Source: Oscillospiraceae bacterium (GTDB lineage: Bacteria; Bacillota; Clostridia; Oscillospirales; CAG-272). Taken from it: a stretch of 45,761 nt of DNA. Position 1 is the stretch's first letter. Every line of letters starts with the position of its first letter. The notes under the pieces are model-generated. The model did no database searches. It had not been told where the DNA came from and saw only the letters and a list, made by a program, of their open reading frames with translations. Location of the stretch: the NCBI GenBank assembly GCA_015065175.1, contig SVQV01000005.1, positions 1-45,761 on the forward strand. The letters are read 5' to 3'. A program made the translations under genes and the position numbers. Below, piece by piece: positions 25,348 to 33,621 of the stretch.

Positions 25348-26202
25348 ATGAAGTTATCCGACTTAAATCCTCATATAAGGTATGCCTCTCGGCTTTATTA
25401 CAGCGTATTTGAAAACAAAAAACAGTTCAGCATCTGTTACGATTGCCGCCTGTTTTTTCTGGAAAACGCCAAGGGATATGTTGTGGCTAACGGAGAAAAA
25501 TATGATATTTCAAACGGAAGCGTTTTATACTTTCCGCCGCTGACGAAATACCGATTCCACTTCACAAAAACGAAGGACTTCAGCATAACAGTTCTGGATT
25601 TTGACCTGATAAACGATTTTTCTTACATTGAGAACTCGCTCAACACCGCGACCGAGGATGCCTTTGTTTCGGACAAGGCGCCGGTCTATCCCATAAACGA
25701 GGCGCTCGCCAAGCCTATAGCGAAGGAGCTTATTAAGATCAAGCCCTCTCTCAGGCAGTGCTGCGAATATTTTTTGCTGAAAAACGAGCTTTACCGTGAA
25801 AGCTCCTCGGCTCTTCTCAAGCTCTGCCTGCTTGAGCTTATACGCAACTCTTCAAAAAAGAGCTCCTATTCCGAGCTGTGCAAGAATGTATCGGACTACA
25901 TTTACAATAACTACGCAAACAGAGAGCTTACGAACACCGCAATTGCCGAGGCTTTTGGTTATCACCCGTATCATTTAAACCAGGTGATGAAGGAAGCGAC
26001 AGGCAAGTCGCTTCACAGGCATCTGACCGACACCCGAATAAACGGCGCGAAAAATTATCTCCTCACAACTCCGTACAGCATCGAAGAAATCTCCTGGAAA
26101 AGCGGCTTTTCTTCAACGAGCTATTTTATAAAAGCCTTCAAGGACAGCGTGGGAATGACTCCGAAAAAATACCGACAGGCTTATTTCTATACGGAATTAT
26201 AA
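25348..26202 (+). CDS. AraC family transcriptional regulator 1
   Basis: 284 residues. The N-terminal half is a cupin-like ligand domain (GYVVANGEKYDISNGSVLYFPPLTKYRFHF), and the C-terminal 100 residues hold two helix-turn-helix units (NTAIAEAFGYHPYHLNQVMKEATG and SIEEISWKSGFSSTSYFIKAFKDSVGMTPKKYR), the AraC/XylS signature. It diverges from the QueG-like operon across 110 nt with a palindrome and is most likely its regulator. The ribosome site is weak (GGAAC). The inducer is unknown, probably the operon's substrate. Confidence 0.9.
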   Translation: MKLSDLNPHIRYASRLYYSVFENKKQFSICYDCRLFFLENAKGYVVANGEKYDISNGSVLYFPPLTKYRFHFTKTKDFSITVLDFDLINDFSYIENSLNTATEDAFVSDKAPVYPINEALAKPIAKELIKIKPSLRQCCEYFLLKNELYRESSSALLKLCLLELIRNSSKKSSYSELCKNVSDYIYNNYANRELTNTAIAEAFGYHPYHLNQVMKEATGKSLHRHLTDTRINGAKNYLLTTPYSIEEISWKSGFSSTSYFIKAFKDSVGMTPKKYRQAYFYTEL

Positions 26203-26224
26203 ATTCATTTCCTCTGGATAAAAT

Positions 26225-27031
26225 TTATTGCTCCGATGTCATTTTTCTGTACCGCAGAGGAGATGCTCCGTAGGCGAGTCCGAATTCCTTTATGAAGTGA
26301 GACACCGAGGCGTAGCCCAAAAGCTCGGATATCTCTCCGACCGAGATATCTCCGTATGTAAGATAATCCCGCGCCCTCTCTAACCGAAGCCGCTTACAGT
26401 AGACAGCAGGTGCTTCTCCCATGCTCTCTTTAAAGATACGTCGGAAGTACACCTCGCTTATATGGCACTCGTATGCAAGAGATGCGACTGTAGGTATTGC
26501 CCCCGTTGCCTCAGAGAGCCGTCGCAGAGCAGGCTGTATCACCGAAGGAACAGACGCGCGCGGATGCGAGCAAAGCGAATTTAATATCTCAAGCATCAAG
26601 ATCCGCCTTTCGAGCGGAGAACGCTCGGACACCGACAAGGCTCGCCTGAAAAGTATAGGCGCCGACGGCACCTCTGCCTGTCTGAAAACCAATATTTTGT
26701 CCGAGAGCGCAATTTCCTCTCCCGCATCGCCGTAAAGAGAAAAGTTTATGCCTACCGTATGAGAACAGTTATCCCGAAAATCCGAAAGGACTGCCCGATA
26801 TTCACTTCCGACAGGCGTATAGACAACATCGCCCGAGCCTGCGCTGATGCGCCTCCCCGACTTGTCGGTATAGCTTATACTGCATCCGTCAAGATAGAGG
26901 AGCAGATGCTGCTTTTTCGGAAGTCCGATGCACTGAAAGCTGCGTGTGGTGCGCCAATATTGCGCCAGAGCATTTATGAAATTAACTCCAAACTCACGCT
27001 CAGAAAGCGTGTCTACGGGATATATCTCCAC
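26225..27031 (-). CDS. AraC family transcriptional regulator 2
   Basis: 268 residues with an N-terminal cupin-like domain (LPKKQHLLLYLDGCSISYTDKSGRRISAGSGDVVYTPVGSEY) and a C-terminal AraC DNA-binding domain (TVASLAYECHISEVYFRRIFKESMG, SVGEISELLGYASVSHFIKEFGLAYGASPLRYRK). GTG start behind GAGGTGA. It diverges from the alpha-glucuronidase-like gene and has a consensus promoter with a long hairpin-containing leader, while the target gene has a poor -35 region, as expected for an activator. It converges with AraC regulator 1 and is only distantly related to it. Confidence 0.9.
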   Translation of the reverse strand: MEIYPVDTLSEREFGVNFINALAQYWRTTRSFQCIGLPKKQHLLLYLDGCSISYTDKSGRRISAGSGDVVYTPVGSEYRAVLSDFRDNCSHTVGINFSLYGDAGEEIALSDKILVFRQAEVPSAPILFRRALSVSERSPLERRILMLEILNSLCSHPRASVPSVIQPALRRLSEATGAIPTVASLAYECHISEVYFRRIFKESMGEAPAVYCKRLRLERARDYLTYGDISVGEISELLGYASVSHFIKEFGLAYGASPLRYRKMTSEQ

Positions 27032-27052
27032 AATATCACCTCGTTTTTTGTT

Positions 27053-27072
27053 TTGTAAATTAAAGTTTACAA
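27053..27072. promoter_or_regulatory. Palindrome in the AraC 2 leader
   Basis: TTGTAAA-TTAAAG-TTTACAA, a perfect 7-bp inverted repeat, about 20-40 nt before the AraC 2 start. It may be an operator or a leader hairpin. Confidence 0.4.
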
Positions 27073-27083
27073 TAATGCCGTGT

Positions 27084-27104
27084 AGCCGTGTTACGGCTTT
27101 TTTT
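27084..27104 (+). terminator. Short hairpin with T run in the divergent AraC 2 / hydrolase region
   Basis: AGCCGT-GTT-ACGGCT followed by seven T on the plus strand. No plus-strand gene ends here, so the hairpin more likely acts in the AraC 2 leader on the minus strand or blocks stray rightward transcription. Confidence 0.4.
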
Positions 27105-27105
27105 A

Positions 27106-27134
27106 ATTATATCGCCTTGAAGCTTTTTTGTCAA
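27106..27134 (-). promoter_or_regulatory. Consensus promoter of AraC regulator 2
   Basis: TTGACA, 17 bp, TATAAT on the minus strand, giving a leader of about 65-70 nt. Confidence 0.85.
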
Positions 27135-27232
27135 GCACATCAGTATCGAAAAACGATATTTTTTGACAGATATGTGTATAGTATTTTTTCCTTCCTTCTG
27201 CTATACTGATAAAAAAGAACGGAGGTTTTTTT

Positions 27233-28675
27233 ATGAAGCAGACAGACTGGAAAATCATTTATTCATCCTATGAAGGAGTGGCAAAGCGCGCGATTCAGCT
27301 TCTTTCGCGAGAGGCGGGCGGTCTCATCATCCGAGAGCCTGATGTATATTCAATATACACCCTGCCTGTAGAAAAGGAAGGCTGTGAGATTTCGAAGAAC
27401 GCTTTTTTTGTCGGTCTTTATGCCGACAGTCCGACTATCCGCCAATTTGTCAAGGAGGACGAGCTGCCCGAGGACGGATTTATCGTCAGAATTACGGAGA
27501 ACCCGAATGACCCCGATGGACGGTTCGTTATTCTTTCCGCTCATAACGAAAAGGAGCTTTACTATGCTGTAGTCAGCTTCCTCGACGATTACATCCCGGG
27601 CTATGCGCCTAACCACAACCCAAACTATATGCCCGACCTTATTTTCGATTCTCCTCTCGGCATTTACAGCTATACCGAGCGTCCTTCGTTTGAGACACGG
27701 AGCGTTTTCACCTGGGGACATTCCTTCAACGATTACCGCGCCTATATTGAAAACATGGCTCGTATGAAGCTGAACGAGGTCATTATCTGGAACGATTATC
27801 TCCCTCTCAACATAGATGATATAATCGAATATGCCCACTCGTTCGGAATCCGTGTAATTCTCGGATATTCTTGGGGTTGGCGCGAAATTTCCAACAAAGC
27901 CGAGATAATCACCGACGAGGAGCTTACCGCGCTTCGTGAGAAGATCATTTCCCAATATGTAAACGTTTATGCGAAAACCAATTGCGACGGCATCTATTTT
28001 CAGTCGTTTACCGAACGAAAGGACGAGATAGTGAACGGTAAGCCTATCGCAAGGATAGTGACCGAATTTGTAAACGAAACATCTGATGCGCTTTTCAAGC
28101 TGAAGCCCGACCTGCGCCTCCAGTTCGGTCTGCACGCCACCTCTGTAAAGAGCTGGCTGTCGGAAATAGCCAAAGTAGACCCACGTATTGAAATTCTCTT
28201 CGAGGATTGCGGCGCCTTTCCGTTCAGTTATATCTCGGCAATGCCCGAAGAAAACGCCTTCCGCGAAACGCTTGACTTTGTAGAAAAGCTCCTTTCCCTC
28301 CGTGACGGCGCGGGCGTCGGTCTCGTGTTCAAGAGCGTTATGATGCTCGACTGGGGACGCTTCGCTATGCAGCGCGGTCCGTACATTATGGGCGACAACT
28401 CAAAGAGAATAGCCGAGCATGACCGCCGTATCCGCGCAAACTCCTGGCGCCGCTATTCTGCCGACTGGTTTGTGGGCGGTCACAAGGCGCACGAGCTTCT
28501 TACCTTTATAAAGGAGCATAGCAATGGCAAGGTCAACATCTGCCTTGCAGGCACCTTTGACGGCGGTATATATCTGCCCGAGGCTCTCTGCGCTCAGATG
28601 ACACGCCGCTTATACGAGGATTTTCCGACTACCCTGCGCCGAGTGACCCGCCGCCCCTCGCTGACAGTCGATTAA
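27233..28675 (+). CDS. Putative glycoside hydrolase, alpha-glucuronidase-like
   Basis: 480-residue cytosolic protein. An N-terminal alpha/beta domain (about 1-130) resembles the leader domain of GH67/GH20/GH84-type enzymes, then a TIM barrel begins: SFETRSVFTWGHSFNDYRAYIENMARMKLNEVIIWNDYLP, GIRVILGYSWGWRE, CDGIYFQSFTER, LRLQFGLHATSV, RIEILFEDCGAFPFSY. The Trp/Asp/Glu pattern at strand ends fits a sugar hydrolase, but I cannot name the catalytic pair or substrate. The start follows CGGAGG by 8 nt. It diverges from AraC regulator 2, so an AraC-controlled sugar or uronate function is likely. A strong terminator follows. Confidence 0.5.
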   Translation: MKQTDWKIIYSSYEGVAKRAIQLLSREAGGLIIREPDVYSIYTLPVEKEGCEISKNAFFVGLYADSPTIRQFVKEDELPEDGFIVRITENPNDPDGRFVILSAHNEKELYYAVVSFLDDYIPGYAPNHNPNYMPDLIFDSPLGIYSYTERPSFETRSVFTWGHSFNDYRAYIENMARMKLNEVIIWNDYLPLNIDDIIEYAHSFGIRVILGYSWGWREISNKAEIITDEELTALREKIISQYVNVYAKTNCDGIYFQSFTERKDEIVNGKPIARIVTEFVNETSDALFKLKPDLRLQFGLHATSVKSWLSEIAKVDPRIEILFEDCGAFPFSYISAMPEENAFRETLDFVEKLLSLRDGAGVGLVFKSVMMLDWGRFAMQRGPYIMGDNSKRIAEHDRRIRANSWRRYSADWFVGGHKAHELLTFIKEHSNGKVNICLAGTFDGGIYLPEALCAQMTRRLYEDFPTTLRRVTRRPSLTVD

Positions 28676-28724
28676 AGCGCGGCTTTTTACGAAGCATATA
28701 CTTTATAATGAATCCGACCCTACA

Positions 28725-28765
28725 GGACCGAGCCAGGCAAACCTTTGGCTCGGTCCCAATTTTTT
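28725..28765 (+). terminator. Terminator of the alpha-glucuronidase-like gene
   Basis: Perfect 10-bp stem GGACCGAGCC / GGCTCGGTCC with a 12-nt loop, followed by CAATTTTTT. Confidence 0.92.
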
Positions 28766-28788
28766 ATGCGTTTTTTGAAAGTTTAAAA

Positions 28789-29292
28789 TTTCAAATTTTG
28801 ATTTGTAAGTCTTTTTCTTGAGGGACTTTTTTGCAAAAAAGTCCCTCAAACTCTTCAAAAAACCTTAAAGAAATATTTTTTTATTTAAACGTCAGATGTT
28901 CTGCCCGCCCACACGTGCGCTTCAAATTTTGATTTAGCGGTGAGTTTGAAGATATCGTTGCCTGTTATTGTTTCGTGGTTTTACCTCATCCACCACTTCG
29001 TGGTCCCCCTTCCCCAAGGGGAAGGCTGTTTTATCAAGCCTTTTTCGTGCGAAAACAAAATAAAATGTATCAAAAAAACAAGCATTTCTTTTAGATAATA
29101 AGCGAAAAAGTGTTTTTTAAAGCCTTCCCCTTGGGGAAGGGGGACCGCTTGCGGTGGATGAGGTACACTCTATAACAATTACTCAATCACTTCCTCAAGA
29201 ATCAATTCATAAAAAATCTTTTTTGCAGCAGCTTTCTTTTGCTTACTTTTCTTTCGCGAAAGAAAAGTAAGTCACCGACAAATTGCAATTTA
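28789..29292. repeat. Mosaic repeat block 2
   Basis: About 500 bp non-coding block closely matching block 1. It has the 32-bp perfect palindrome (28818-28849), the CAGATGTTCTGCCCGCCCAC unit, the inverted-repeat element with its core reversed relative to block 1, the ACACTCTATAACAATTACTC tail, a 14-bp-stem hairpin (29242-29271) and AAATTGCAATTT (29280-29291). The 147 nt from there to the next gene hold only a promoter. Confidence 0.9.
28984..29163. mobile_element. MITE-like inverted-repeat element (block 2 copy, core inverted)
   Basis: Same arms and same outer hairpins, in the same left-right order, as the block 1 copy, but the 93-bp core between them (29028-29120) reads as the reverse complement: TTTTAGATAATAAGCGAAAA stands at the right arm here and its complement at the left arm in block 1. 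Confidence 0.85.
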
Positions 29293-29365
29293 TCAAAGCT
29301 ACACACAACAAAGAAGCTTTCGCTTTTACTCGTCTCTTTTTTTCTCTTCTTTTGCAATGCGCCTA

Positions 29366-29394
29366 TTGCTTTTTGCGGAAAACCGTGATATACT
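29366..29394 (+). promoter_or_regulatory. Promoter of the small-membrane-protein / VanZ operon
   Basis: TTGCTT, 17 bp, TATACT, ending 44 nt before the start codon. Confidence 0.7.
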
Positions 29395-29438
29395 GTAATA
29401 AAGAAAAAACTTTGCAAAATCTGCTTTTGGAGGCATTT

Positions 29439-29705
29439 ATGCTTGATAAAATACGGAAGTTTTTGAAATGCTTTATTTTTGTGGAGCTTGGCTCACTTTT
29501 TGGCAAGGCACTGGCGGATTATATCCACTACAGACGCTACCCCGAATTTTATGAAATGATGTCTGCGCCTTGGTATACCGACATATTATTGAGCGCAGTC
29601 CTTACCGCCGCCGTCGTATTTCTTACGTTTTTGGCATACATCATTCTCGGTTGCGTGTCAAAAAAGCAGAAAAAGGCAAAAGAGAAAACGGAGGCAGAGT
29701 CTTGA
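29439..29705 (+). CDS. Small two-helix membrane protein, unknown function
   Basis: 88 residues. One weak hydrophobic helix (KCFIFVELGSLFGKALADYI, about 9-28) and one strong transmembrane helix (ILLSAVLTAAVVFLTFLAYIILG, about 49-71), then a lysine-rich tail (SKKQKKAKEKTEAES). The track ORF begins 52 codons earlier in repeat DNA; ATG at 29439 follows GGAGG by 5 nt. The stop overlaps the start of the next gene (TTGA). I recognise no family. Confidence 0.65.
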   Translation: MLDKIRKFLKCFIFVELGSLFGKALADYIHYRRYPEFYEMMSAPWYTDILLSAVLTAAVVFLTFLAYIILGCVSKKQKKAKEKTEAES

Positions 29706-30046
29706 ATTTCGCAACATACCTACCGATATTTTTATTGTTCGTAATTATATTTATCGTATTACGAAACCGCAAAAGAATAATTGCAAAGAAAACCATTGAA
29801 AGAAAAAGAAACGGAGACAAAAACAAAATGAAAGAGCTGGCAAAAAGATTTATTGACAAGGAATGTGTAATTACCTCCTTCGACAACGGAAAAAACTTTG
29901 ACGGCATTATCCGCGAGGTAACCGACGGCGCGCTCCTCATAGAAAAGGACGGCAAATCCGAAGCTATCAACCTCGACTTTGTTATAAGAATAAGAGAGTA
30001 CCCTAAAAACAAAAACGGCAAGAAAAAATCCGTCATACTTGACTGA
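29702..30046 (+). CDS. DUF6897-like small protein with N-terminal membrane helix
   Basis: 114 residues with a TTG start, set by GGAGG 7 nt upstream and overlap with the preceding stop codon. The N-terminal transmembrane helix (YLPIFLLFVIIFIVL, about 5-20) is followed by a basic linker and a small domain, KELAKRFIDKECVITSFDNGKNFDGIIREVTDGALLIEKDGKSEAINLDFVIRIREYPKNK, which I match from memory to the short Sm-like DUF6897 proteins of Clostridia. An internal ATG (Met at MKELAKRF, 29828) could start a soluble form of the usual family size, so the membrane helix may be an addition or a misassigned leader. The function is unknown. Confidence 0.55.
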   Translation: MNFATYLPIFLLFVIIFIVLRNRKRIIAKKTIERKRNGDKNKMKELAKRFIDKECVITSFDNGKNFDGIIREVTDGALLIEKDGKSEAINLDFVIRIREYPKNKNGKKKSVILD

Positions 30047-30054
30047 CATACCTC

Positions 30055-31443
30055 ATGAACGATTTCTTAAGACTCATAATAAACGAATTCAAGGATGCGC
30101 TACCGCTTGCGTTTGTGGCGGTGGTATTGTGCGCGCTCGGTGTTGGCGTCGCTTTTCTCATCTTTAAATTGAAATACAAGGACACACGAAAATTCCCTTT
30201 TTCCAAGGTCCTTTTGTATCTTGCGCTTGCGGGATACATTGCCGCCGTTCTTGCGGTCACGGTACTGCGAAGCGAAGGACTCAAGGGCACCAATCTGCAC
30301 CTTTTCAGAGCTTGGCGCGAGGCGTGGAACAGCTTTTCCTTCAAGAATTGGGCAAATGTTCTTCTCAATATCGCAATGTTCATTCCTCTGGGCGTTCTGC
30401 TTCCTTGGATAAGCAAGCCTTTTCGGAAATGGTATGCTTCGTTTTTGTGCGCTTTAGGCATTTCTCTTGCCATTGAAGTATTCCAAAGTATAACGGGCAG
30501 AGGTCTTTTTGATGTCGATGACCTGTTTGCCAACACGCTCGGCGCGCTTTTCGGGTACGGCTTGTTTATGGCTGTATTCTCCGCGCTTGAAAAGAGAGAA
30601 AAAAAGGCGCTGCGGATATCTGCCTATGCCGCAATTCCGACGGCTATAGCTCTCGCCGTCTCAAGCATTTTTTTAGTATATGCGCTCCGTCCCTACGGAA
30701 ATCTTCAAAATGCGGCTATCTACAAGGTTTCGACGAAGGGCGTTTCCTTTAATAGCGAATGCGAGCTGTCCGACGAAGGCAAGACCGTGCCTGTGTACCG
30801 CGCGCAACGCTTAAACACACAAAGCTGTGACGAATTCGGACTCGCCTTCCTTGAAGGCAGGACCGACCTCAGTGCGCTTGATATCTGTTATTACGATAAC
30901 GAGACCTATTACCTCGACCACCGCGAGCATTCCCTGTTCGTCTCACATTTTGACGGCAGCTATGAGTACAGCTATCACCCCGACGGAAAACGGCAACCCG
31001 CCGAGCTTGACCGAGAGGGTATAGAAAAGCTGCTTGCGGATTACGGAATTTTTATTCCCGAAACTGCCCTGTTTTGCTACGAAGGCGACGGCTGGCATCT
31101 CTTTGAGTCGCCTATGTCAGACGGTGAAGCGGTCGGCGGCAGACTCAGATGCCGCTATTCCGCCGAGGGCTTTATTTATACTATTCATAACGGCATGGTG
31201 TCCTTTGAGACCTGCGCCGAGGAAGAAATAATTTCGGAGTCCGAAGCCTTCGAGCAAATGAAGAAGGGCAGATTTTTCGGCGATGTTTTTGAGTTTATAA
31301 GCCCCAAAAGCGTCACTCTGCTTTCCTGCTCTCTCGAATATCAGGCAGACACGAAGGGCTTCTATCAGCCCGTCTATATGCTCGAGGTTATGTATGACGG
31401 CTCGGCAGACGAAATGAAAATAATGATACCCGCTTTAGACTGA
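30055..31443 (+). CDS. VanZ-family membrane protein with C-terminal extension
   Basis: 462 residues. Residues about 1-200 are a VanZ domain with about six transmembrane segments and its marks NVLLNIAMFIPLGVLLPW, AIEVFQSITGRGLFDVDDLFANTLGALFGY. VanZ confers low-level teicoplanin resistance in Enterococcus; most relatives have unknown roles. The remaining 250 or so residues follow one more helix (YAAIPTAIALAVSSIFLVYAL) and form a probable extracytoplasmic soluble region that I do not recognise; a free VanZ is about 160-200 residues. It starts 8 nt after the DUF6897-like gene, in the same operon. Confidence 0.78.
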   Translation: MNDFLRLIINEFKDALPLAFVAVVLCALGVGVAFLIFKLKYKDTRKFPFSKVLLYLALAGYIAAVLAVTVLRSEGLKGTNLHLFRAWREAWNSFSFKNWANVLLNIAMFIPLGVLLPWISKPFRKWYASFLCALGISLAIEVFQSITGRGLFDVDDLFANTLGALFGYGLFMAVFSALEKREKKALRISAYAAIPTAIALAVSSIFLVYALRPYGNLQNAAIYKVSTKGVSFNSECELSDEGKTVPVYRAQRLNTQSCDEFGLAFLEGRTDLSALDICYYDNETYYLDHREHSLFVSHFDGSYEYSYHPDGKRQPAELDREGIEKLLADYGIFIPETALFCYEGDGWHLFESPMSDGEAVGGRLRCRYSAEGFIYTIHNGMVSFETCAEEEIISESEAFEQMKKGRFFGDVFEFISPKSVTLLSCSLEYQADTKGFYQPVYMLEVMYDGSADEMKIMIPALD

Positions 31444-31466
31444 CACAAGCTAAAAAGGAGCGAAAA

Positions 31467-31985
31467 ATGGAAAACAGGACTACAGGCATAGTAATTTCGG
31501 TAAAAAAGCATTGGTACTTTAAGGTGAGCGCTAAGCCCTTTCGGAAGCATGCGCTTGACGGAGCGACCTTTCCTCATACGGTCACTGTTAAATATTGCGT
31601 TAACGGCAAGGAATACGTAAAGAAAAAATGGCTCCGCGCTTGTATACCCTGCCCCTCTGTAAACGAAACGCTTACCGTGATATATGACGAGGAAATGCCC
31701 GAAAAGATCCGCTTGGATATAACGCCTGAGCTTGACACGGCACAATTACATAAGGCGGTTTCTGTGCTATCGGTGCTTTCAAGCCTGTCTGTCATAGCCC
31801 TATCCCTCTTACAGCTTTTTGAGGTGTGGACCCGCGCGATAGACCTTTGCGTTCCGCTTATGGGTGTAATGATGCTCTGTCAGGCGCATTTACATTGGAA
31901 TAAGAGCCGCAAGGTCGCTTATTTCAGTATAGGAACGGCGGTTTTCATATTTGCCTGCGCTATTGCGGTGCTTTTCTTAAAATAA
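31467..31985 (+). CDS. DUF3592-like membrane protein
   Basis: 172 residues. The N-terminal 75 residues are soluble and beta-rich (TTGIVISVKKHWYFKV, HTVTVKYCVNGKEYVKKKW, ETLTVIYDEEMPEKIRL), the pattern of DUF3592-type domains; the C-terminal half has three hydrophobic segments (about 97-117, 126-140, 152-171). Start ATG follows AAAGGAG by about 6 nt, 23 nt behind the VanZ gene, so it closes that operon. The function is unknown. Confidence 0.6.
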   Translation: MENRTTGIVISVKKHWYFKVSAKPFRKHALDGATFPHTVTVKYCVNGKEYVKKKWLRACIPCPSVNETLTVIYDEEMPEKIRLDITPELDTAQLHKAVSVLSVLSSLSVIALSLLQLFEVWTRAIDLCVPLMGVMMLCQAHLHWNKSRKVAYFSIGTAVFIFACAIAVLFLK

Positions 31986-32067
31986 AAGCTTTGACCTTGC
32001 GGAGCTAAACACGGCAATTCTATAAAATCTATTATTTGTAATGCCCGAATGGGCGGAAAGAGAAACT

Positions 32068-32928
32068 ATGCTTTGGACTGAAATTTTATCGGGTGATTTT
32101 GAAAAGGCTGTCGAGAAGTCGAAGGGAGTTTGCGGCTTGGTAGTCGGGTGCGTTGAGCATCACGGCAGGCATCTGCCTCTCGGAATGGACGTGTTTCACA
32201 CGGCGGGAGTCGCCGAGCGCGCCGCCGAAAAGGAGCCGTTCGTGCTTTTTCCGCATATGTATTTCGGCGAAAAGCAGGGGGCGGGCGAGTTTAAGGGAAC
32301 TATAATTTTCTCGTCAAAGCTTATGTTCGACATTCTGACCGAATCCTGTGACGAAATGGCGAGAAACGGCTTCAAAAAGATAGTTCTCATAAACGGACAC
32401 GGCGGAAACACCGCAATGCTGAGCAATTTTGCCCGCAGTGTGCTTCACGAAAAAAAGGATTATATGGTTTTTAACTACGGCATCGTTTCCGCATGGCCCA
32501 AGGTCAAGCAGATGCTGAAAATGATAGAGTCGGGAGACAGAAGATTTGCCGAGCTTACCGAGGAAGATGTTGCCGTCCTCCGCAATTTTGCCGAGAACAA
32601 TACGGCGTCGGGACATGGCGACCTTCTCGAAACCGCAATGCTTCTCGGCTACCGCCCCGAGCTTGTCGATATGAGAAGGGTAAACGACGTCGACGGACGC
32701 TCCACGCATCTGCTCGACCACCTCGCGAGAGCAGGCTTTTCCACCCATTACAGTTGGATGTCCAGCTTCCCGAACTCGCTTTCCTCGGACGCTCACGACG
32801 GCAACAACGAGCGCATAGGAAGATGTGTCGTCAGATTGGCAGCCGACAAAATGGCAGCCGATTTCAAGGTATTAAAGGAGGACACCGTCTGCGAGGAATA
32901 CCACAAGCTCTGGCTCTCCAAGCAGTAA
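32068..32928 (+). CDS. Creatininase-family amidohydrolase
   Basis: 286 residues from ATG 32068; the track start at 32041 has no ribosome site, whereas this ATG follows GGAAAGAG and begins MLWTEIL. Binuclear-metal motifs of the creatininase/FAPy hydrolase family are visible: EHHGRHLPLGMD (Glu30, His32, His35, Asp41), NGHGGN, and SGHGDLLETAMLL in place of the common HAGExETS, so the late Glu ligand is conserved in a changed context. Members hydrolyse creatinine, formamidopyrimidines or small lactam/amide compounds; the substrate here is unknown. A weak TTGCGG-N18-TATAAA lies upstream. Repeat block 3 follows directly, with no other terminator. Confidence 0.8.
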   Translation: MLWTEILSGDFEKAVEKSKGVCGLVVGCVEHHGRHLPLGMDVFHTAGVAERAAEKEPFVLFPHMYFGEKQGAGEFKGTIIFSSKLMFDILTESCDEMARNGFKKIVLINGHGGNTAMLSNFARSVLHEKKDYMVFNYGIVSAWPKVKQMLKMIESGDRRFAELTEEDVAVLRNFAENNTASGHGDLLETAMLLGYRPELVDMRRVNDVDGRSTHLLDHLARAGFSTHYSWMSSFPNSLSSDAHDGNNERIGRCVVRLAADKMAADFKVLKEDTVCEEYHKLWLSKQ

Positions 32929-32932
32929 AACA

Positions 32933-33433
32933 TTTCAAATTTTGATTTGTAAGTCTTTTTCTTGAGGGACTTTTTTGCAAAAAAGTCCCTCAAACTCTTC
33001 AAAAAACTCTTGAAGAAATATTTTTTATTTAAACGTCAGGTGTTCTGCCCGCCCACACGTGTGCTTCAAATTTTGATTTGTCGGTGCGTTAAGTGTTCCT
33101 GAAAAGAGCCTCCCTCCGAGAGGGAGGGGGACCACGCAGTGGTGGAAGGAGCCTCCGCACGATTCAAGATAAGGCAAGCATTGTTATGTGCGAAATCTCC
33201 TTCAGTCACTTCGTGACAGCTCCCTCTCGGAGGGAGCCATTTTAGATACATTTACAAGGCTATAAACACACCGACAAATTGCAATTGTTTAACGATATGA
33301 TTGTCTTTGTTACTTCAAACTGTGACGAAGTCACATCATAACTATGCGCAGCATATCATCACTCATAACTTGCCCGTAGGGCAATCATAACTGAGTCTGT
33401 TGCCTTCGCAACAGACTCATAAATTGCAATTTG
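32933..33433. repeat. Mosaic repeat block 3
   Basis: Non-coding. TTCAAATTTTGATTTGT leader, 32-bp perfect palindrome (32962-32993), the CCGCCCACACGTGTGC unit, a different MITE-like element (33108-33238), then an array of short hairpins joined by TCATAACT: TGTGAC-gaa-GTCACA, ATGC-gca-GCAT, TTGCCC-gta-GGGCAA (33370-33384), a 26-nt GAGTCTGTTGC hairpin (33393-33418), and AAATTGCAATTT (33421-33432). The next 120 nt up to the MATE promoter show no gene. Confidence 0.88.
33108..33238. mobile_element. MITE-like element with CTCCCTC arms
   Basis: Ends GCCTCCCTCCGAGAGGGAG (left) and CTCCCTCTCGGAGGGAGCC (right) are inverted relative to each other, each also folding on itself; inner hairpins GTCAC-ttc-GTGAC and CCAC-gcag-TGG lie next to them. 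About 130 bp without ORF. From memory, palindromic elements of this kind are common in gut Clostridia. Confidence 0.75.
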
Positions 33434-33553
33434 TTTATGTAAATGTATGACTGCCTTTCTTTTTCCAAGCGCTTCCCTTTTACATATCTTTTAGCGCTCG
33501 GCTGCCGAAATTTCATAGTGAAATCCTGCGAAACTTTTTCGCCTTTCCCTTTG

Positions 33554-33582
33554 TTGACAACACCTTCTCTTTGATGTATAAT
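33554..33582 (+). promoter_or_regulatory. Consensus promoter of the second MATE gene
   Basis: TTGACA, 17 bp, TATAAT, ending 39 nt before the start codon. Confidence 0.88.
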
Positions 33583-33621
33583 ATATGAGTACGGTTATAT
33601 TACTGCTTTTAAGGTGAGAAA

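Noticed and set aside
33320-33433. Array of short repeats that could suggest a CRISPR
   Set aside because: Units are different self-complementary hairpins with an 8-nt joint; there are no equal repeats with unique 30-40-nt spacers and no cas genes.
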